Positions 7,702 through 16,535 of a stretch of DNA of 26,616 nt are shown here, one piece after another. The position numbers were made by a program, and so were the translations under genes. The DNA lies in NCBI GenBank assembly GCA_051647125.1, contig JBOFDP010000056.1, positions 1 to 26,616 on the forward strand. Direction: 5' to 3'. Each line of letters begins with the position of its first letter. Position 1 is the stretch's first letter. Under the pieces are notes generated by a model. It searched no databases. It was not told where the DNA came from and saw only the letters and a program-made list of their open reading frames with translations. The DNA comes from JBOFDP01 sp051647125. GTDB taxonomy: Bacteria; Bacteroidota; Bacteroidia; Chitinophagales; Chitinophagaceae.

Positions 7702-9297
7702 TTACAATGCTAAAATTTCATTGGTAGTTTTAAAGATAATATCAGGATTATTTTGAATTTCGGTATTTAAAAACCATTCACTCTGAGCAAGATATACAAA
7801 GTGTCCATTTTTATCATGAGCTACATATTGAGTTTTATATCGGGTAAATTTTTCTAAGGTAGCATTCTGGTTACTGCTTATCCAACAAGCCTTATAGAAG
7901 GGTAGTGGTAGAAACTCGCAAGAGGCACCATATTCTTGCAAAAGGCGATATTGTATAACTTCAAATTGCAGCTCTCCTACACAACCTATTATTTTTTTTT
8001 GCCCTCCATATTGAGTAAAGAGCTGTACTACACCTTCATCGGTGAGTTGTAGAATACCTTTTTCTAATTGCTTACTTTTTAGAGGATCTTTATTAATGAG
8101 TTCCTTAAAAATTTCTGGCGAAAAGGAGGGAATACCAGTGAAATATAAGTTTTCTCCTTCGGTAAGGGTATCTCCTATTTTAAAAATGCCGGTGTAGAAC
8201 AATCCTATAATATCTCCGGGATAAGCCTCCTCTATGACATCTTTGCTACGAGCCAAGAAAGTATAAGGGTTGCTAAATCGAATAGTTTTATTGAGCCTTA
8301 CATGATGATACAAAGTATGTCGTTTGAAAATGCCTGAACAAATGCGTAAGAAAGCTATCCTGTCTCGGTGTAGAGGGTCTATATTAGCATGTATTTTAAA
8401 AATAAATCCTGAAAAAGTATGTTCCTCAGGAGTTACTACCCTTATAGTAGTTTCCCTTTCCTGTGGCAGCGGGGCTATATGTATAAAAGTATCTAAGAGT
8501 TCCTTTATTCCAAAATTATTTAAGGCACTTCCAAAAAAAACAGGGGAAAGCTGCCCTTTAAGGTATTCAGGTTTTTGGAAAGGAGGGTATACTCCTTCTA
8601 TAAATTCTATATCTTGGGCAATTTGTGAGTAATCTTTTTCTCCTAAAAGGGTTATTTTTTCCTCTTGTGTTAGTGCTTTCCAATATATTTTATGGGTATT
8701 GTCAGCTTTCTGGTGAGGGGTAAAAAGTAAGATACTCTTTTCGTACACGTTGTAAATACCCTTAAAATCTCTACCACTATTAATAGGCAAGCTTAGGGGT
8801 TGTACTTGTATAGATAGTTTTTTTTCAAGTTCATCTATTAAATCAAAAGGATCGTACCCACCATCTCTATCCATTTTGTTGATAAAAATGATTACAGGGG
8901 TTTTACGCATTCGGCACACCCGCATCAAGTTCTCGGTTTGCTCTTCTACGCCTTTTATGCTATCAATAACTAGGATAACACTATCTACAGCGGTAAGGGT
9001 ACGATAGGTATCTTCAGCAAAATCCTTATGCCCAGGGGTATCTAATAAATTAATTAATACATGGTTGTAGGTAAAAGTCATCACGGAGGTAGCTACGGAG
9101 ATGCCTCTTTGCTTTTCTATCTCCATAAAATCAGAGGCAGCTTGTTTTTTTATCTTGTTGCTTTTAACTGCTCCTGCTACCTGTATAGCCCCACCAAAAA
9201 GAAGAAGTTTTTCGGTAAGGGTGGTTTTTCCTGCATCAGGATGTGAGATGATAGCCAAGGTACGGCGCCTTCTAATTTCTTCTGACAAGCCCGCCAT
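7702..9297 (-). CDS. prfC: Peptide chain release factor 3
   Basis: A 531-residue translational GTPase that removes RF1/RF2 from the ribosome after termination. The G domain shows the P-loop SHPDAGKTT (18-26), the RF3-typical segment around EIEKQRGISVATSVM with the switch I threonine region, DTPGH (86-90) and NKMD (140-143). Domains II and III follow (VFFGSALNNFGIKELLDTF; VGELQFEVIQYRL). The length matches the family. It is the last gene of an apparent minus-strand run ndk-fdx-iscX-prfC, 5 bases after iscX. Nothing is missing. Confidence 0.96.
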   Translation of the reverse strand: MAGLSEEIRRRRTLAIISHPDAGKTTLTEKLLLFGGAIQVAGAVKSNKIKKQAASDFMEIEKQRGISVATSVMTFTYNHVLINLLDTPGHKDFAEDTYRTLTAVDSVILVIDSIKGVEEQTENLMRVCRMRKTPVIIFINKMDRDGGYDPFDLIDELEKKLSIQVQPLSLPINSGRDFKGIYNVYEKSILLFTPHQKADNTHKIYWKALTQEEKITLLGEKDYSQIAQDIEFIEGVYPPFQKPEYLKGQLSPVFFGSALNNFGIKELLDTFIHIAPLPQERETTIRVVTPEEHTFSGFIFKIHANIDPLHRDRIAFLRICSGIFKRHTLYHHVRLNKTIRFSNPYTFLARSKDVIEEAYPGDIIGLFYTGIFKIGDTLTEGENLYFTGIPSFSPEIFKELINKDPLKSKQLEKGILQLTDEGVVQLFTQYGGQKKIIGCVGELQFEVIQYRLLQEYGASCEFLPLPFYKACWISSNQNATLEKFTRYKTQYVAHDKNGHFVYLAQSEWFLNTEIQNNPDIIFKTTNEILAL

Positions 9298-9302
9298 AGG
9301 AG

Positions 9303-9545
9303 TTATTTTTTTTGGTTATCTCTCCATTCATAGACCCAATTGGTTTGTATCATTTCAAGATGCCCTTCATTACATTCATCTCTTTTTCCTTTAAAATTGG
9401 GTAGCGATAGTACATATTCTATTAAATCTGTAAAGCGTACTCTATAAATCTTCATTTCATCAATATTATTGCCAAATTTTTCATACAGCTTTATCGCTAT
9501 ATCTTCATAATCATTCCAGTAAATGGGTGGTTCGTATAGGGTCAT
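9303..9545 (-). CDS. iscX: IscX-like iron-sulfur assembly protein
   Basis: An 80-residue acidic protein with the IscX (YfhJ) pattern: WNDYEDIAIKLYEKF near the N-terminus, the hallmark RVRFTDLIEYVLSLPNF (residues 35-51; E. coli has VRFTDMHQWICDLEDF), and a C-terminal helix ending in WVYEWRD. IscX binds the cysteine desulfurase IscS and iron and tunes cluster assembly. It is somewhat longer than the E. coli form (66 residues). It lies between an ISC-type ferredoxin (11 bases upstream) and prfC (5 bases downstream), without iscS, iscU or hscA/B nearby. Confidence 0.85.
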   Translation of the reverse strand: MTLYEPPIYWNDYEDIAIKLYEKFGNNIDEMKIYRVRFTDLIEYVLSLPNFKGKRDECNEGHLEMIQTNWVYEWRDNQKK

Positions 9546-9556
9546 ATTCTTTATAT

Positions 9557-9892
9557 TTATTCTCCTGTAATTACTGATTGGTCGGGTATGGTAATGTGAA
9601 TTTCTCCGCTAGCCTCTTTTAGGAAGCATTGGCAAGCCAGTCTACTATTGAGCTGAGGACTACGGGAACGGTCAATAAAATTTTCTTCTTTATCACTCAC
9701 CTCCTCAAAATATTCTTCACCTTTGTCTATATAGATATGGCAGGTACTACAGGCACATACGCCCCCACAGTTATGATGTAGTTCTATGTGGTGATCATGA
9801 GCAATATCCAAAATAGTTTGCTTAGGAGCAATATTATTCAAAATAATCGTATTTTTTCCTTTTTCTAAAAAAGTAAATTGAAGGGTATACAT
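9557..9892 (-). CDS. fdx: [2Fe-2S] ferredoxin, adrenodoxin/ISC type
   Basis: A 111-residue electron carrier. The cluster ligands follow the adrenodoxin pattern C-x5-C-x2-C then a distant C: C42, C48 and C51 in CGGVCACSTC, and C87 in RLACQC. C46 and C89 are extra cysteines. The acidic stretch around KGEEYFEEVSDKEEN is the usual partner-docking helix. In bacteria with an ISC system such ferredoxins feed electrons to cluster assembly, and the adjacent iscX supports that role. It is 44 bases downstream of ndk on the same strand. The start ATG at 9890-9892 gives a normal N-terminus (MYTLQFTFLEKGK). Confidence 0.92.
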   Translation of the reverse strand: MYTLQFTFLEKGKNTIILNNIAPKQTILDIAHDHHIELHHNCGGVCACSTCHIYIDKGEEYFEEVSDKEENFIDRSRSPQLNSRLACQCFLKEASGEIHITIPDQSVITGE

Positions 9893-9936
9893 AGTAGTTA
9901 AAGTATTAAAATAAAAACAATAAAAAATTTATTATG

Positions 9937-10362
9937 TTATAGGGAGTTTGATAAATATTTTTTGCCAAAGAAAAAAGAATATTCAAGAATGGCATTTTCA
10001 TCACTATCACTACCATGAATAGCATTTCTTTGGGGGATAGTGCCATATTTCTTACGGAGCGTATTAGGAGCGGCATATATAGGGTTAGTAGTACCTATAA
10101 GCTGTCTAAAATCGGCTACGGCATTGTCTTTTTCTATAACCGACACTACAAGAGAGGCACTACTCATAAAAGTTACCAAGTCCTTAAAGAAAGGTTTCTC
10201 CTGGTGTATGGCATAAAATTGCTGGGCTTGTAGCGTGGTCATTGTAAGCATTTGGAGCTCTAAGATTTTAAATTTTGCTCCCAATATGTCGTCAATAATT
10301 TTTCCTATATAGCCATTTTGAACGGCATCAGGTTTAATGATAGTCAGGGTTCTATTATTCAT
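9937..10362 (-). CDS. ndk: Nucleoside diphosphate kinase
   Basis: A 141-residue enzyme transferring the gamma phosphate of ATP to NDPs through a phospho-histidine. Signature residues are TIIKPDAV (7-14), the PFF segment (57-59), GTTNP (90-94) and the active-site NAIHGSDS with H116. Length and order are standard. It appears to lead the minus-strand run ndk-fdx-iscX-prfC; I see no clear -7 element in front of it. Divergent from the decayed mgsA, with about 185 bases between. Confidence 0.97.
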   Translation of the reverse strand: MNNRTLTIIKPDAVQNGYIGKIIDDILGAKFKILELQMLTMTTLQAQQFYAIHQEKPFFKDLVTFMSSASLVVSVIEKDNAVADFRQLIGTTNPIYAAPNTLRKKYGTIPQRNAIHGSDSDENAILEYSFFFGKKYLSNSL

Positions 10363-10526
10363 AATAAGCCATAAAAAGTACTATGGTGGTAAAAATACAT
10401 TTTTTAGTTTGTTTATCCTAATAAATAGAAATAATAGCCTTATTGGTGTGGTATAAATAGGTTCTTTTTTGAGGTGGTAGTTTTCTTTATTTTAATCTTG
10501 AAATTCATGAAATAGTTAAAAAAGAA

Positions 10527-10534
10527 TAAATTTG
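10527..10534 (+). promoter_or_regulatory. Candidate -7 element for the mgsA pseudogene
   Basis: TAAATTTG fits TAnnTTTG and ends 14 bases before the mgsA ATG. There is no TTTG at 18-base spacing. It suggests the dead gene may still be transcribed. Confidence 0.45.
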
Positions 10535-10548
10535 TAGCAAAAAAGAAT

Positions 10549-10932
10549 ATGCAGAAAAAACGTATAGCCCTCCGTAGCTCATGATCATAAAAAGCCCGAG
10601 ATGTTATTGCTTGCTGAAAAGAACAAGCATATTTTAAAAAATTTTGAACTTTGTGCTACAGGTATTACAGGAAAATTGATTAATGAAAAAGTACGCTTAG
10701 AGCTATATTTTTATATGAGTGGTCCATTAGGTGGAGATTTTCAAATCGGAACCGAGATTATAGAAAAAAGATAGATGCTATTATATTTTTATGGGACCCC
10801 TTAGAACCCCAGCCTCATGGTCCTGATGTAAAAGCTTTATTACGAATAGCTGTTTTGTATAATATCCCTACGGCGTGTAATGTAGCTACGGCTCAGATTA
10901 TTTTGGATCAGTTTTCTTTAGAGAAAGAATAA
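10549..10932 (+). pseudogene. mgsA: Methylglyoxal synthase, two frameshifts
   Basis: Methylglyoxal synthase turns dihydroxyacetone phosphate into methylglyoxal, a bypass of lower glycolysis. From ATG 10549 frame 1 reads MQKKRIAL, then an extra base at about 10573 shifts to frame 2, restoring the family's VAHDHKKP (catalytic His region), ATGITGKL and SGPLGGDFQIG (catalytic Asp). At the A6 run 10764-10769 one A is missing. Frame 3 then restores FLWDPLEPQPH, DVKALLRIAV, YNIPTACN and ATAQIIL to the stop at 10930-10932. Without the second shift the frame ends at a TAG at once. Apart from the lesions the protein is nearly complete, including the C-terminal catalytic His, so the loss looks recent. 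One family residue has changed (PHGPD for PHDPD). Confidence 0.92.
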
Positions 10933-10954
10933 GGGGTTGGAAAAAAATATACTA

Positions 10955-11455
10955 TTATATAAAGGGGTCTTCCCCCATTAAATCCTCCTCATTGGTAATA
11001 TGTTTTAAAATATCCTGGTTGCAGTATTTTTTTTCTTTATATTGCTGTTCATTACATTTTACAATTAAAGGTATGGTCAACATTATAAATTCATACAGAT
11101 GCTGTTCTAAATTAAAAGATGTTTGAGAAGGAAGAATATATATAATATCGGGATCCTCCTCTTTCCTATTGAGTAAACTAGCATTTATATCATATCTTAC
11201 AATAAGATGAAATTCGTCCCATATTTCTAAGGGAAAATTATTTGTACATCGCTCACATTCAGTTTCTATAAACCCTTTTGCAAAAAACTGAAATACTATA
11301 AATTTTTCTTGCTTTTCTAACTGTACATCCACCTTAATTTGAACATCTGGGAAATGTTGATCAAATTCGATAAAGAAAGCTTTATCTAAAATATATTCCA
11401 ATGTATGAGTACCTATTTTTAATGTAGATATTTGTAATTCATAAAGAGAAGCCAT
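10955..11455 (-). CDS. yceD: YceD family protein (DUF177)
   Basis: A 166-residue protein of the DUF177/YceD family, linked to 23S rRNA accumulation in plants and E. coli. It has the N-terminal strand-rich part, the conserved paired cysteines in TECERC (C67, C70) followed by the acidic, hydrophobic LEIWDEFHLIVRYD, then the family's NLEQHLYEFIMLTIPL and a second cysteine pair around KCNEQQYKEKKYC. In most bacteria, Bacteroidota included, rpmF (ribosomal protein L32) follows directly; here the decayed convergent mgsA ends 22 bases away and no rpmF is seen. It is 72 bases downstream of pyrH. Confidence 0.85.
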   Translation of the reverse strand: MASLYELQISTLKIGTHTLEYILDKAFFIEFDQHFPDVQIKVDVQLEKQEKFIVFQFFAKGFIETECERCTNNFPLEIWDEFHLIVRYDINASLLNRKEEDPDIIYILPSQTSFNLEQHLYEFIMLTIPLIVKCNEQQYKEKKYCNQDILKHITNEEDLMGEDPFI

Positions 11456-11527
11456 AATAATTTATTCTTATTAAAATTATAGTAATTTTCAAGATATAAG
11501 ATAATTTTGAGATGTAAAGAGATGTAT

Positions 11528-12235
11528 TTATTCCTTTATTAAAGTACCTACTTTATCTCCTAATAGGAGTTTTTTAAGATTATTTTTTTTATTAATATCA
11601 AATACTATAATTGGGAGCTTGTTTTCTTTACATAGGGTGAAAGCGGTCATATCCATAATTTGAAGATTGTGCAGGATACACTCTTTAAAAGTTACAGATT
11701 CAAACTTTTTAGCCTTTTTGTTTTTTTCTGGGTCGCTATCATATACACCATCCACACGAGTACCTTTGAGTACAACATCAGCATTAATTTCTATAGCTCT
11801 TAAAGCGGCGGCGGTATCTGTTGTAAAATAAGGGTTTCCTGTGCCTCCTCCAAAAATGAGTACTCTCCCTTTTTCTAAATGCCTAATGGCTCTGCGACGA
11901 ATAAAAAATTCTGCGACTTGTTCTACTCTAATCGCTGTTTGCAGACGTGTGTGTATACCATTTTTTTCTAATGCCGATTGAAGAGCCATCCCGTTAATAA
12001 TAGTAGCCATCATCCCCATATAATCCCCTTGTCCACGTTCTATACCTGTTTCTTGTTCATTCATGCCACGATAAATATTACCGCCACCAATAACTATAGA
12101 TATTTGTATACCAAGTTCCACTACAGGTTTTATTTCTTGCGCGTATAAGGAAAGCATTTTATGATCTATGCCGTAGTGTTTATCTCCCATCAAAGACTCG
12201 CCTGAGAGTTTTAATAATATTCTTTTATAAGGCAT
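11528..12235 (-). CDS. pyrH: UMP kinase
   Basis: A 235-residue amino acid kinase-fold enzyme phosphorylating UMP to UDP for pyrimidine nucleotide synthesis. It opens with KRILLKLSGESLMG. It continues with the glycine-rich IVIGGGNIYRG, MGMMATIINGMAL, the FGGGTGNPYFTTDTAAALRA substrate and nucleotide region, KGTRVDGVYDSDPEKNKKA, and PIIVFDINK near the C-terminus. All family blocks are present. In many bacteria pyrH sits with tsf and frr; here its neighbours are an S1/P1 nuclease (49 bases upstream) and yceD. Confidence 0.97.
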   Translation of the reverse strand: MPYKRILLKLSGESLMGDKHYGIDHKMLSLYAQEIKPVVELGIQISIVIGGGNIYRGMNEQETGIERGQGDYMGMMATIINGMALQSALEKNGIHTRLQTAIRVEQVAEFFIRRRAIRHLEKGRVLIFGGGTGNPYFTTDTAAALRAIEINADVVLKGTRVDGVYDSDPEKNKKAKKFESVTFKECILHNLQIMDMTAFTLCKENKLPIIVFDINKKNNLKKLLLGDKVGTLIKE

Positions 12236-12284
12236 AATGGATAATTGTGTATTTGCTGAAATTAGATAGACTTCCTATTGTTTG

Positions 12285-13064
12285 TTATTTATATAAATCA
12301 TTGAGTATATCCGCCAATCTTTTTCCTGCCAGCCAAAGTCTATCTTCCATTATCTTCTTAAATTGATAGTTATATAGATAATTATTTTTTATTTCTCCAT
12401 AAGGATAAATGTCATTATTAGCAATTTGGTAGGATTCCCATGCCCAAGTTACAGGATCTTTTTTTTCGTATTTTTTATCCTTATTAACAGTTAATAAATA
12501 GTCTGTATATTCGGGATATCCCAATTCTTGAAATCTAATAATACCGGAATCCCAAAGGGTATGTAAATTGGTATTTGTTCCCAACCATTTTACTTTTTCC
12601 AAATTTCCACCTAAATCTTCTTTGTGCCCTGCATGTAAGGGTTGGTGTACATCTCCTATCAGATGGACAAGGTAGCGTAAAGCCACTTCATTGGTAGGAT
12701 TTTTTTTAAGTTCGGTAATGTATTCCTCTATTTTCTGTACAATATTATCTTTCATTTCAGCATTTAATACTAATTGTTTAAAACCTTCGAAAGGCAGGCT
12801 ATCAGAAATATTGATATAGTGGAAAGAACCATCATTAGAAAAATTTGTATCAGAACGTACAAAATCTGCCCACGTGCAGGCGGTTGATAAGGGTTCTTTT
12901 AGAACTTGTAAGATAGCTTTTTTGATAGTAGGTTTTAAGTGTCTAAAAGCGACCTCTCCAATAATGCGATGACCAGTATTTCCCCATGCATATATGGCTA
13001 CAGGAAGGCAAGAAACTAAGCTTACTATAAAAGCTAAGGATAAAAAGGATAATTTTTTTTGCAT
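12285..13064 (-). CDS. S1/P1-type zinc nuclease, exported
   Basis: A 259-residue secreted nuclease of the S1/P1 family, which cleaves single-stranded DNA or RNA with three zinc ions. The signal peptide ends at YA before W27, so the mature protein starts WGNTGH; the new N-terminal Trp and H32 are zinc ligands in this family. Further ligand segments follow: TWADFVRSD, FHYINI, RYLVHLIGDVHQPLHAGH, GGN, and NLHTLWD. An alternative reading is a lipoprotein, since LVSC (16-19) fits a lipobox; that would lose the free Trp. It is 12 bases downstream of secA and probably cotranscribed. It could serve nucleic-acid scavenging together with the salvage genes nearby. Confidence 0.92.
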   Translation of the reverse strand: MQKKLSFLSLAFIVSLVSCLPVAIYAWGNTGHRIIGEVAFRHLKPTIKKAILQVLKEPLSTACTWADFVRSDTNFSNDGSFHYINISDSLPFEGFKQLVLNAEMKDNIVQKIEEYITELKKNPTNEVALRYLVHLIGDVHQPLHAGHKEDLGGNLEKVKWLGTNTNLHTLWDSGIIRFQELGYPEYTDYLLTVNKDKKYEKKDPVTWAWESYQIANNDIYPYGEIKNNYLYNYQFKKIMEDRLWLAGKRLADILNDLYK

Positions 13065-13076
13065 ATTATGTTTATT

Positions 13077-16000
13077 TTATTTTCCGTGACAATGTTTATA
13101 TTTTTTGCCACTACTGCAAGGGCAAGGATCATTTCGTCCAATTTTTTGTTCTATGCGGATAGGTTCTGAACTTTTGTTAGCAACATCTCGTTTCTGAACC
13201 ATTGCTCCAGCATACTCATCTTTTTGTTCTTGGAGCTTTTGCTTTACCTCACTTTGTTGTGTAGTATGGGTTATATTTTGGTCTTTAAAAACTTCTAAAT
13301 GTGATAAAAATCCCACAATTTTTTTATTCAGTAAATTATTCATTTTACTAAATAAATTGAAAGCCTCCATTTTATAAATAACCAGTGGATCTTTTTGTTC
13401 TAAGTAGGCAGTTTGTACACTTTGGCGTAAATCGTCCATAGCTCTTAAATTTTCTTTCCACTCTTCATCTAAGCAAATAAGTGTAATTATTTTTTCTATA
13501 TTTTGTAAAAGGGGCTTCCCGTTTTTTTCTATATTTTCTTGTATTGGAGTAGTTACATTAATTATTTTTTGAGTATCGGTAATAGGTACTACAATATGCT
13601 TATATTTATCCCCCTCCATTAGTTTGACACGTTGCAGGGCAGATAGTGCTTCTTGTACAATAATCTCTTTTCTTAGAGTATACTGAGCCATAGCTTTTTG
13701 ATAAATAAAATTTATGAGTTCTTGATTTCCCAGTGAAGTAATATTGCTTTTATGTTCGCTTAGCGGTATCGATAAATATTGAATACAATTGATTTCAAAA
13801 TTATCCCAATTGTTGGTATCAAGATATTCTTGAGCTATTTCTTCAGCTATGTGCTGAAAAGATAAATCAATATCTAAAGCCAAACGTTCTCCAAATAAAG
13901 CATGTTGTCTACGGCTATAAATAACACTTCTTTGTTTGTTCATTATATCGTCATATTCTAATAGTCGTTTTCTAATGCCAAAATTATTTTCTTCTACTTT
14001 TTTTTGTGCACGGGTAATACTTTTTGTAATCATCCCATGTTGGATAACCTCACCTTCTTTTAATCCAAGCCTATCCATCCATAAAGCTAATCGCTCACTT
14101 CCAAAGATACGCATTAGGTCGTCTTCTAAAGAGATAAAAAATTGAGTACTTCCAGGGTCTCCCTGCCTCCCGGAGCGTCCTCTAAGTTGTCGGTCTATAC
14201 GTCGGCTTTCATGTCGTTCTGTACCGATGATAGCTAACCCCCCGGCTTGCCTTACCACATCATTTATTTTTATATCAGTACCTCTTCCAGCCATATTGGT
14301 GGCTATAGTTACAGTACCAGGAATTCCTGCTTCTGCCACAACTTGTGCTTCTCTGGCATGTTGCTTGGCATTCAAAATATTATGTGGTATCTTATGTTGC
14401 TGTAGCATTTTACTAATCAACTCACTTACTTCTACAGAAGTTGTCCCTACTAAAACTGGGCGATTTTTATTTTTTAAGTTTTCTATTTCTTCTAAAATTG
14501 CCTTATACTTTTCACGTTTTGTTTTATATACTAAATCTTGATGATCTTTTCTTATAGCTATAATATTTGTAGGGATAGACACTATATCTAGTTTATAAAT
14601 CGTCATAAATTCCCCAGCTTCTGTTTCTGCCGTACCTGTCATTCCTGATAATTTATGATACATGCGGAAAAAGTTTTGTAAGGTAATAGTTGCATAGGTT
14701 TGTGTAGCAGCTTCTATCTTTACATTTTCTTTGGCTTCTATAGCCTGATGTAAACCATCACTATACCGACGACCTTCCATGATACGTCCTGTTTGCTCAT
14801 CTACAATTTTCACTTCCTTATCAATAACTACATATTCTACATCTTTCTCAAATAAGGTATAGGCTTTTAATAATTGTTGAATAGAATGTAATCTATCCGC
14901 TTTATTTGTATAGTTTTGGATGAGTACCTCTTTAGTTTCAAATTTTTCTTCTGGGGTACGATCGCTTTTTTCAATTTCTTCAATTTCAAAACCTAAGTCT
15001 GGCAATATAAATAGATTTTTATCTTCTCCATGAGTAGCTAAAAATTCTATTCCTTTTGTAGTGAGGTCTATAGTTTTATTTTTTTCATTAATTACAAAAT
15101 AAAGTCCTTCATCAATTTTAGGCATTTCTTTTTCTTGCTCTGCTAAATAATAGTTTTCTATTTTTTGTAATTTTGATTTTATAAGAGGCTCATTAAGAAA
15201 TTTTAGTAGCCCTGCATTTTTAGGGAATCCTCTTTGCGCACGCATTAATGCTATTCCTCCTTCTATGGGCTTATCTTTTCCTTCGGCAAATAGTTTTTTG
15301 GCTTCTCCTAAATATTCACTAACCATTCTTTTTTGTGCTTCCACAATCTGTTGTATACGTGGGCGTAAGGCAAAATATTGTTGTTCGTCATTACTCTTAG
15401 CAATAGGACCAGAAATAATTAAGGGTGTTCTAGCATCATCTATTAATACACTGTCTACTTCATCTATAATGGCATAGTGGTGCTTGCGTTGTACCATATC
15501 TTTAGCATCATGGACCATATTATCTCTGAGATAATCAAAACCAAATTCATTATTTGTACCATAAGTAATATCTGCATTGTAAGCTATGTTTCGATTTTTA
15601 CTATGAGGATCATATTTATCAATACAGTCTACTGTAATTCCCAACCATTCAAAGATAGGGGCATTCCATTCCGCATCTCTTTTAGCAAGGTAATCATTGA
15701 CGGTTACAATATGTACGCCCAAGCCTGCCAATGCATTGAGATAGGCGGGTAAAGTAGAGACTAATGTTTTCCCTTCTCCCGTAGCCATTTCGGATATTTT
15801 CCCTTCGTGTAATACAATACCCCCTATAAGCTGTACATCATAGTGTACCATTTTCCATTTTGTAGGGTTGCCTGCCACATTCCAAGTAGTTTTATAAATG
15901 GCATTTTCGCCATCTATGGAAATATATTCTTTTTTTATAGAAAGGTCTTTATCTAACTCAGAAGCCTTAGATATTAAGGTTTCATTTTCAGTAAAACGAC

Positions 16001-16361
16001 GTGCTGTTTCTTTCACTATAGCAAAAGCTTCTGGGAGCAAGTGCATAAGCGACTTTTCTAACTGTTTATTTCGTTCTTTTTCTTTAGCATCTATTCGTTT
16101 ATAAATTTCATCTTGTTGAAAAAGTTCTTCTGCTTGCAAATTGTCTGCATCTGCTTTTAATTCTTGTATTTGAAGGTTTATCTCTTTTAGTTCGTTTCTT
16201 AAAAAAGTTTTAAAAACATCTGTCTTTCTACGAAGTTCATCATTAGAAAGTGAGGTTATAGTTTTTTCTGCAGTATGTATTTTTTCAAGGTAGGGTTTTA
16301 TTCTTTTTAAATCTTTTTCAGACTTATTCCCACCTAATAAAGCAACGAGTAATGAACGCAT
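13077..16361 (-). CDS. secA: Preprotein translocase ATPase SecA
   Basis: The 1094-residue motor that pushes precursor proteins through SecYEG. Walker A is MATGEGKTLVSTL (192-204); GTNNEFGFDYLRDNM and DEVDSVLIDDARTPLIISG follow, then the NBD2 motifs GTTSVEVSE, TNMAGRGTDIK and the arginine-finger region QLRGRSGRQGDPG. A scaffold and helical-wing part follows, and the C-terminal zinc tail GRNDPCPCSSGKKYKHCHGK is complete. Bacteroidota SecA is longer than the E. coli form (901) through insertions; the charged helix of residues 58-105 and a segment after the DEAD-like box account for part of it here. It opens a minus-strand run secA, S1/P1 nuclease, pyrH, yceD. Confidence 0.98.
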   Translation of the reverse strand: MRSLLVALLGGNKSEKDLKRIKPYLEKIHTAEKTITSLSNDELRRKTDVFKTFLRNELKEINLQIQELKADADNLQAEELFQQDEIYKRIDAKEKERNKQLEKSLMHLLPEAFAIVKETARRFTENETLISKASELDKDLSIKKEYISIDGENAIYKTTWNVAGNPTKWKMVHYDVQLIGGIVLHEGKISEMATGEGKTLVSTLPAYLNALAGLGVHIVTVNDYLAKRDAEWNAPIFEWLGITVDCIDKYDPHSKNRNIAYNADITYGTNNEFGFDYLRDNMVHDAKDMVQRKHHYAIIDEVDSVLIDDARTPLIISGPIAKSNDEQQYFALRPRIQQIVEAQKRMVSEYLGEAKKLFAEGKDKPIEGGIALMRAQRGFPKNAGLLKFLNEPLIKSKLQKIENYYLAEQEKEMPKIDEGLYFVINEKNKTIDLTTKGIEFLATHGEDKNLFILPDLGFEIEEIEKSDRTPEEKFETKEVLIQNYTNKADRLHSIQQLLKAYTLFEKDVEYVVIDKEVKIVDEQTGRIMEGRRYSDGLHQAIEAKENVKIEAATQTYATITLQNFFRMYHKLSGMTGTAETEAGEFMTIYKLDIVSIPTNIIAIRKDHQDLVYKTKREKYKAILEEIENLKNKNRPVLVGTTSVEVSELISKMLQQHKIPHNILNAKQHAREAQVVAEAGIPGTVTIATNMAGRGTDIKINDVVRQAGGLAIIGTERHESRRIDRQLRGRSGRQGDPGSTQFFISLEDDLMRIFGSERLALWMDRLGLKEGEVIQHGMITKSITRAQKKVEENNFGIRKRLLEYDDIMNKQRSVIYSRRQHALFGERLALDIDLSFQHIAEEIAQEYLDTNNWDNFEINCIQYLSIPLSEHKSNITSLGNQELINFIYQKAMAQYTLRKEIIVQEALSALQRVKLMEGDKYKHIVVPITDTQKIINVTTPIQENIEKNGKPLLQNIEKIITLICLDEEWKENLRAMDDLRQSVQTAYLEQKDPLVIYKMEAFNLFSKMNNLLNKKIVGFLSHLEVFKDQNITHTTQQSEVKQKLQEQKDEYAGAMVQKRDVANKSSEPIRIEQKIGRNDPCPCSSGKKYKHCHGK

Positions 16362-16535
16362 AAATAATATGTTAAATATAGATATTTTATATAGTTATAA
16401 AAACAGCTACGAAAATACTAAAAATTTCTTAATAAACGAAAAATTGGTTCATTCAAAAATTAACAAAATACATTATAAAATCTATACTCATATAGTGTGA
16501 TGTTACTAAATAATTTAAGGAGAGATTAATCAACT

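Noticed and set aside
13936..16104. Several plus-strand ORFs of 60-104 residues opposite secA
   Set aside because: They are antisense to a complete, motif-rich SecA and have no features of their own.
16403..16417. secA promoter at TATTTTCG on the minus strand
   Set aside because: It mismatches TAnnTTTG at one position and has no correctly spaced TTTG, so it is mentioned only as a hint in the intergenic entry.
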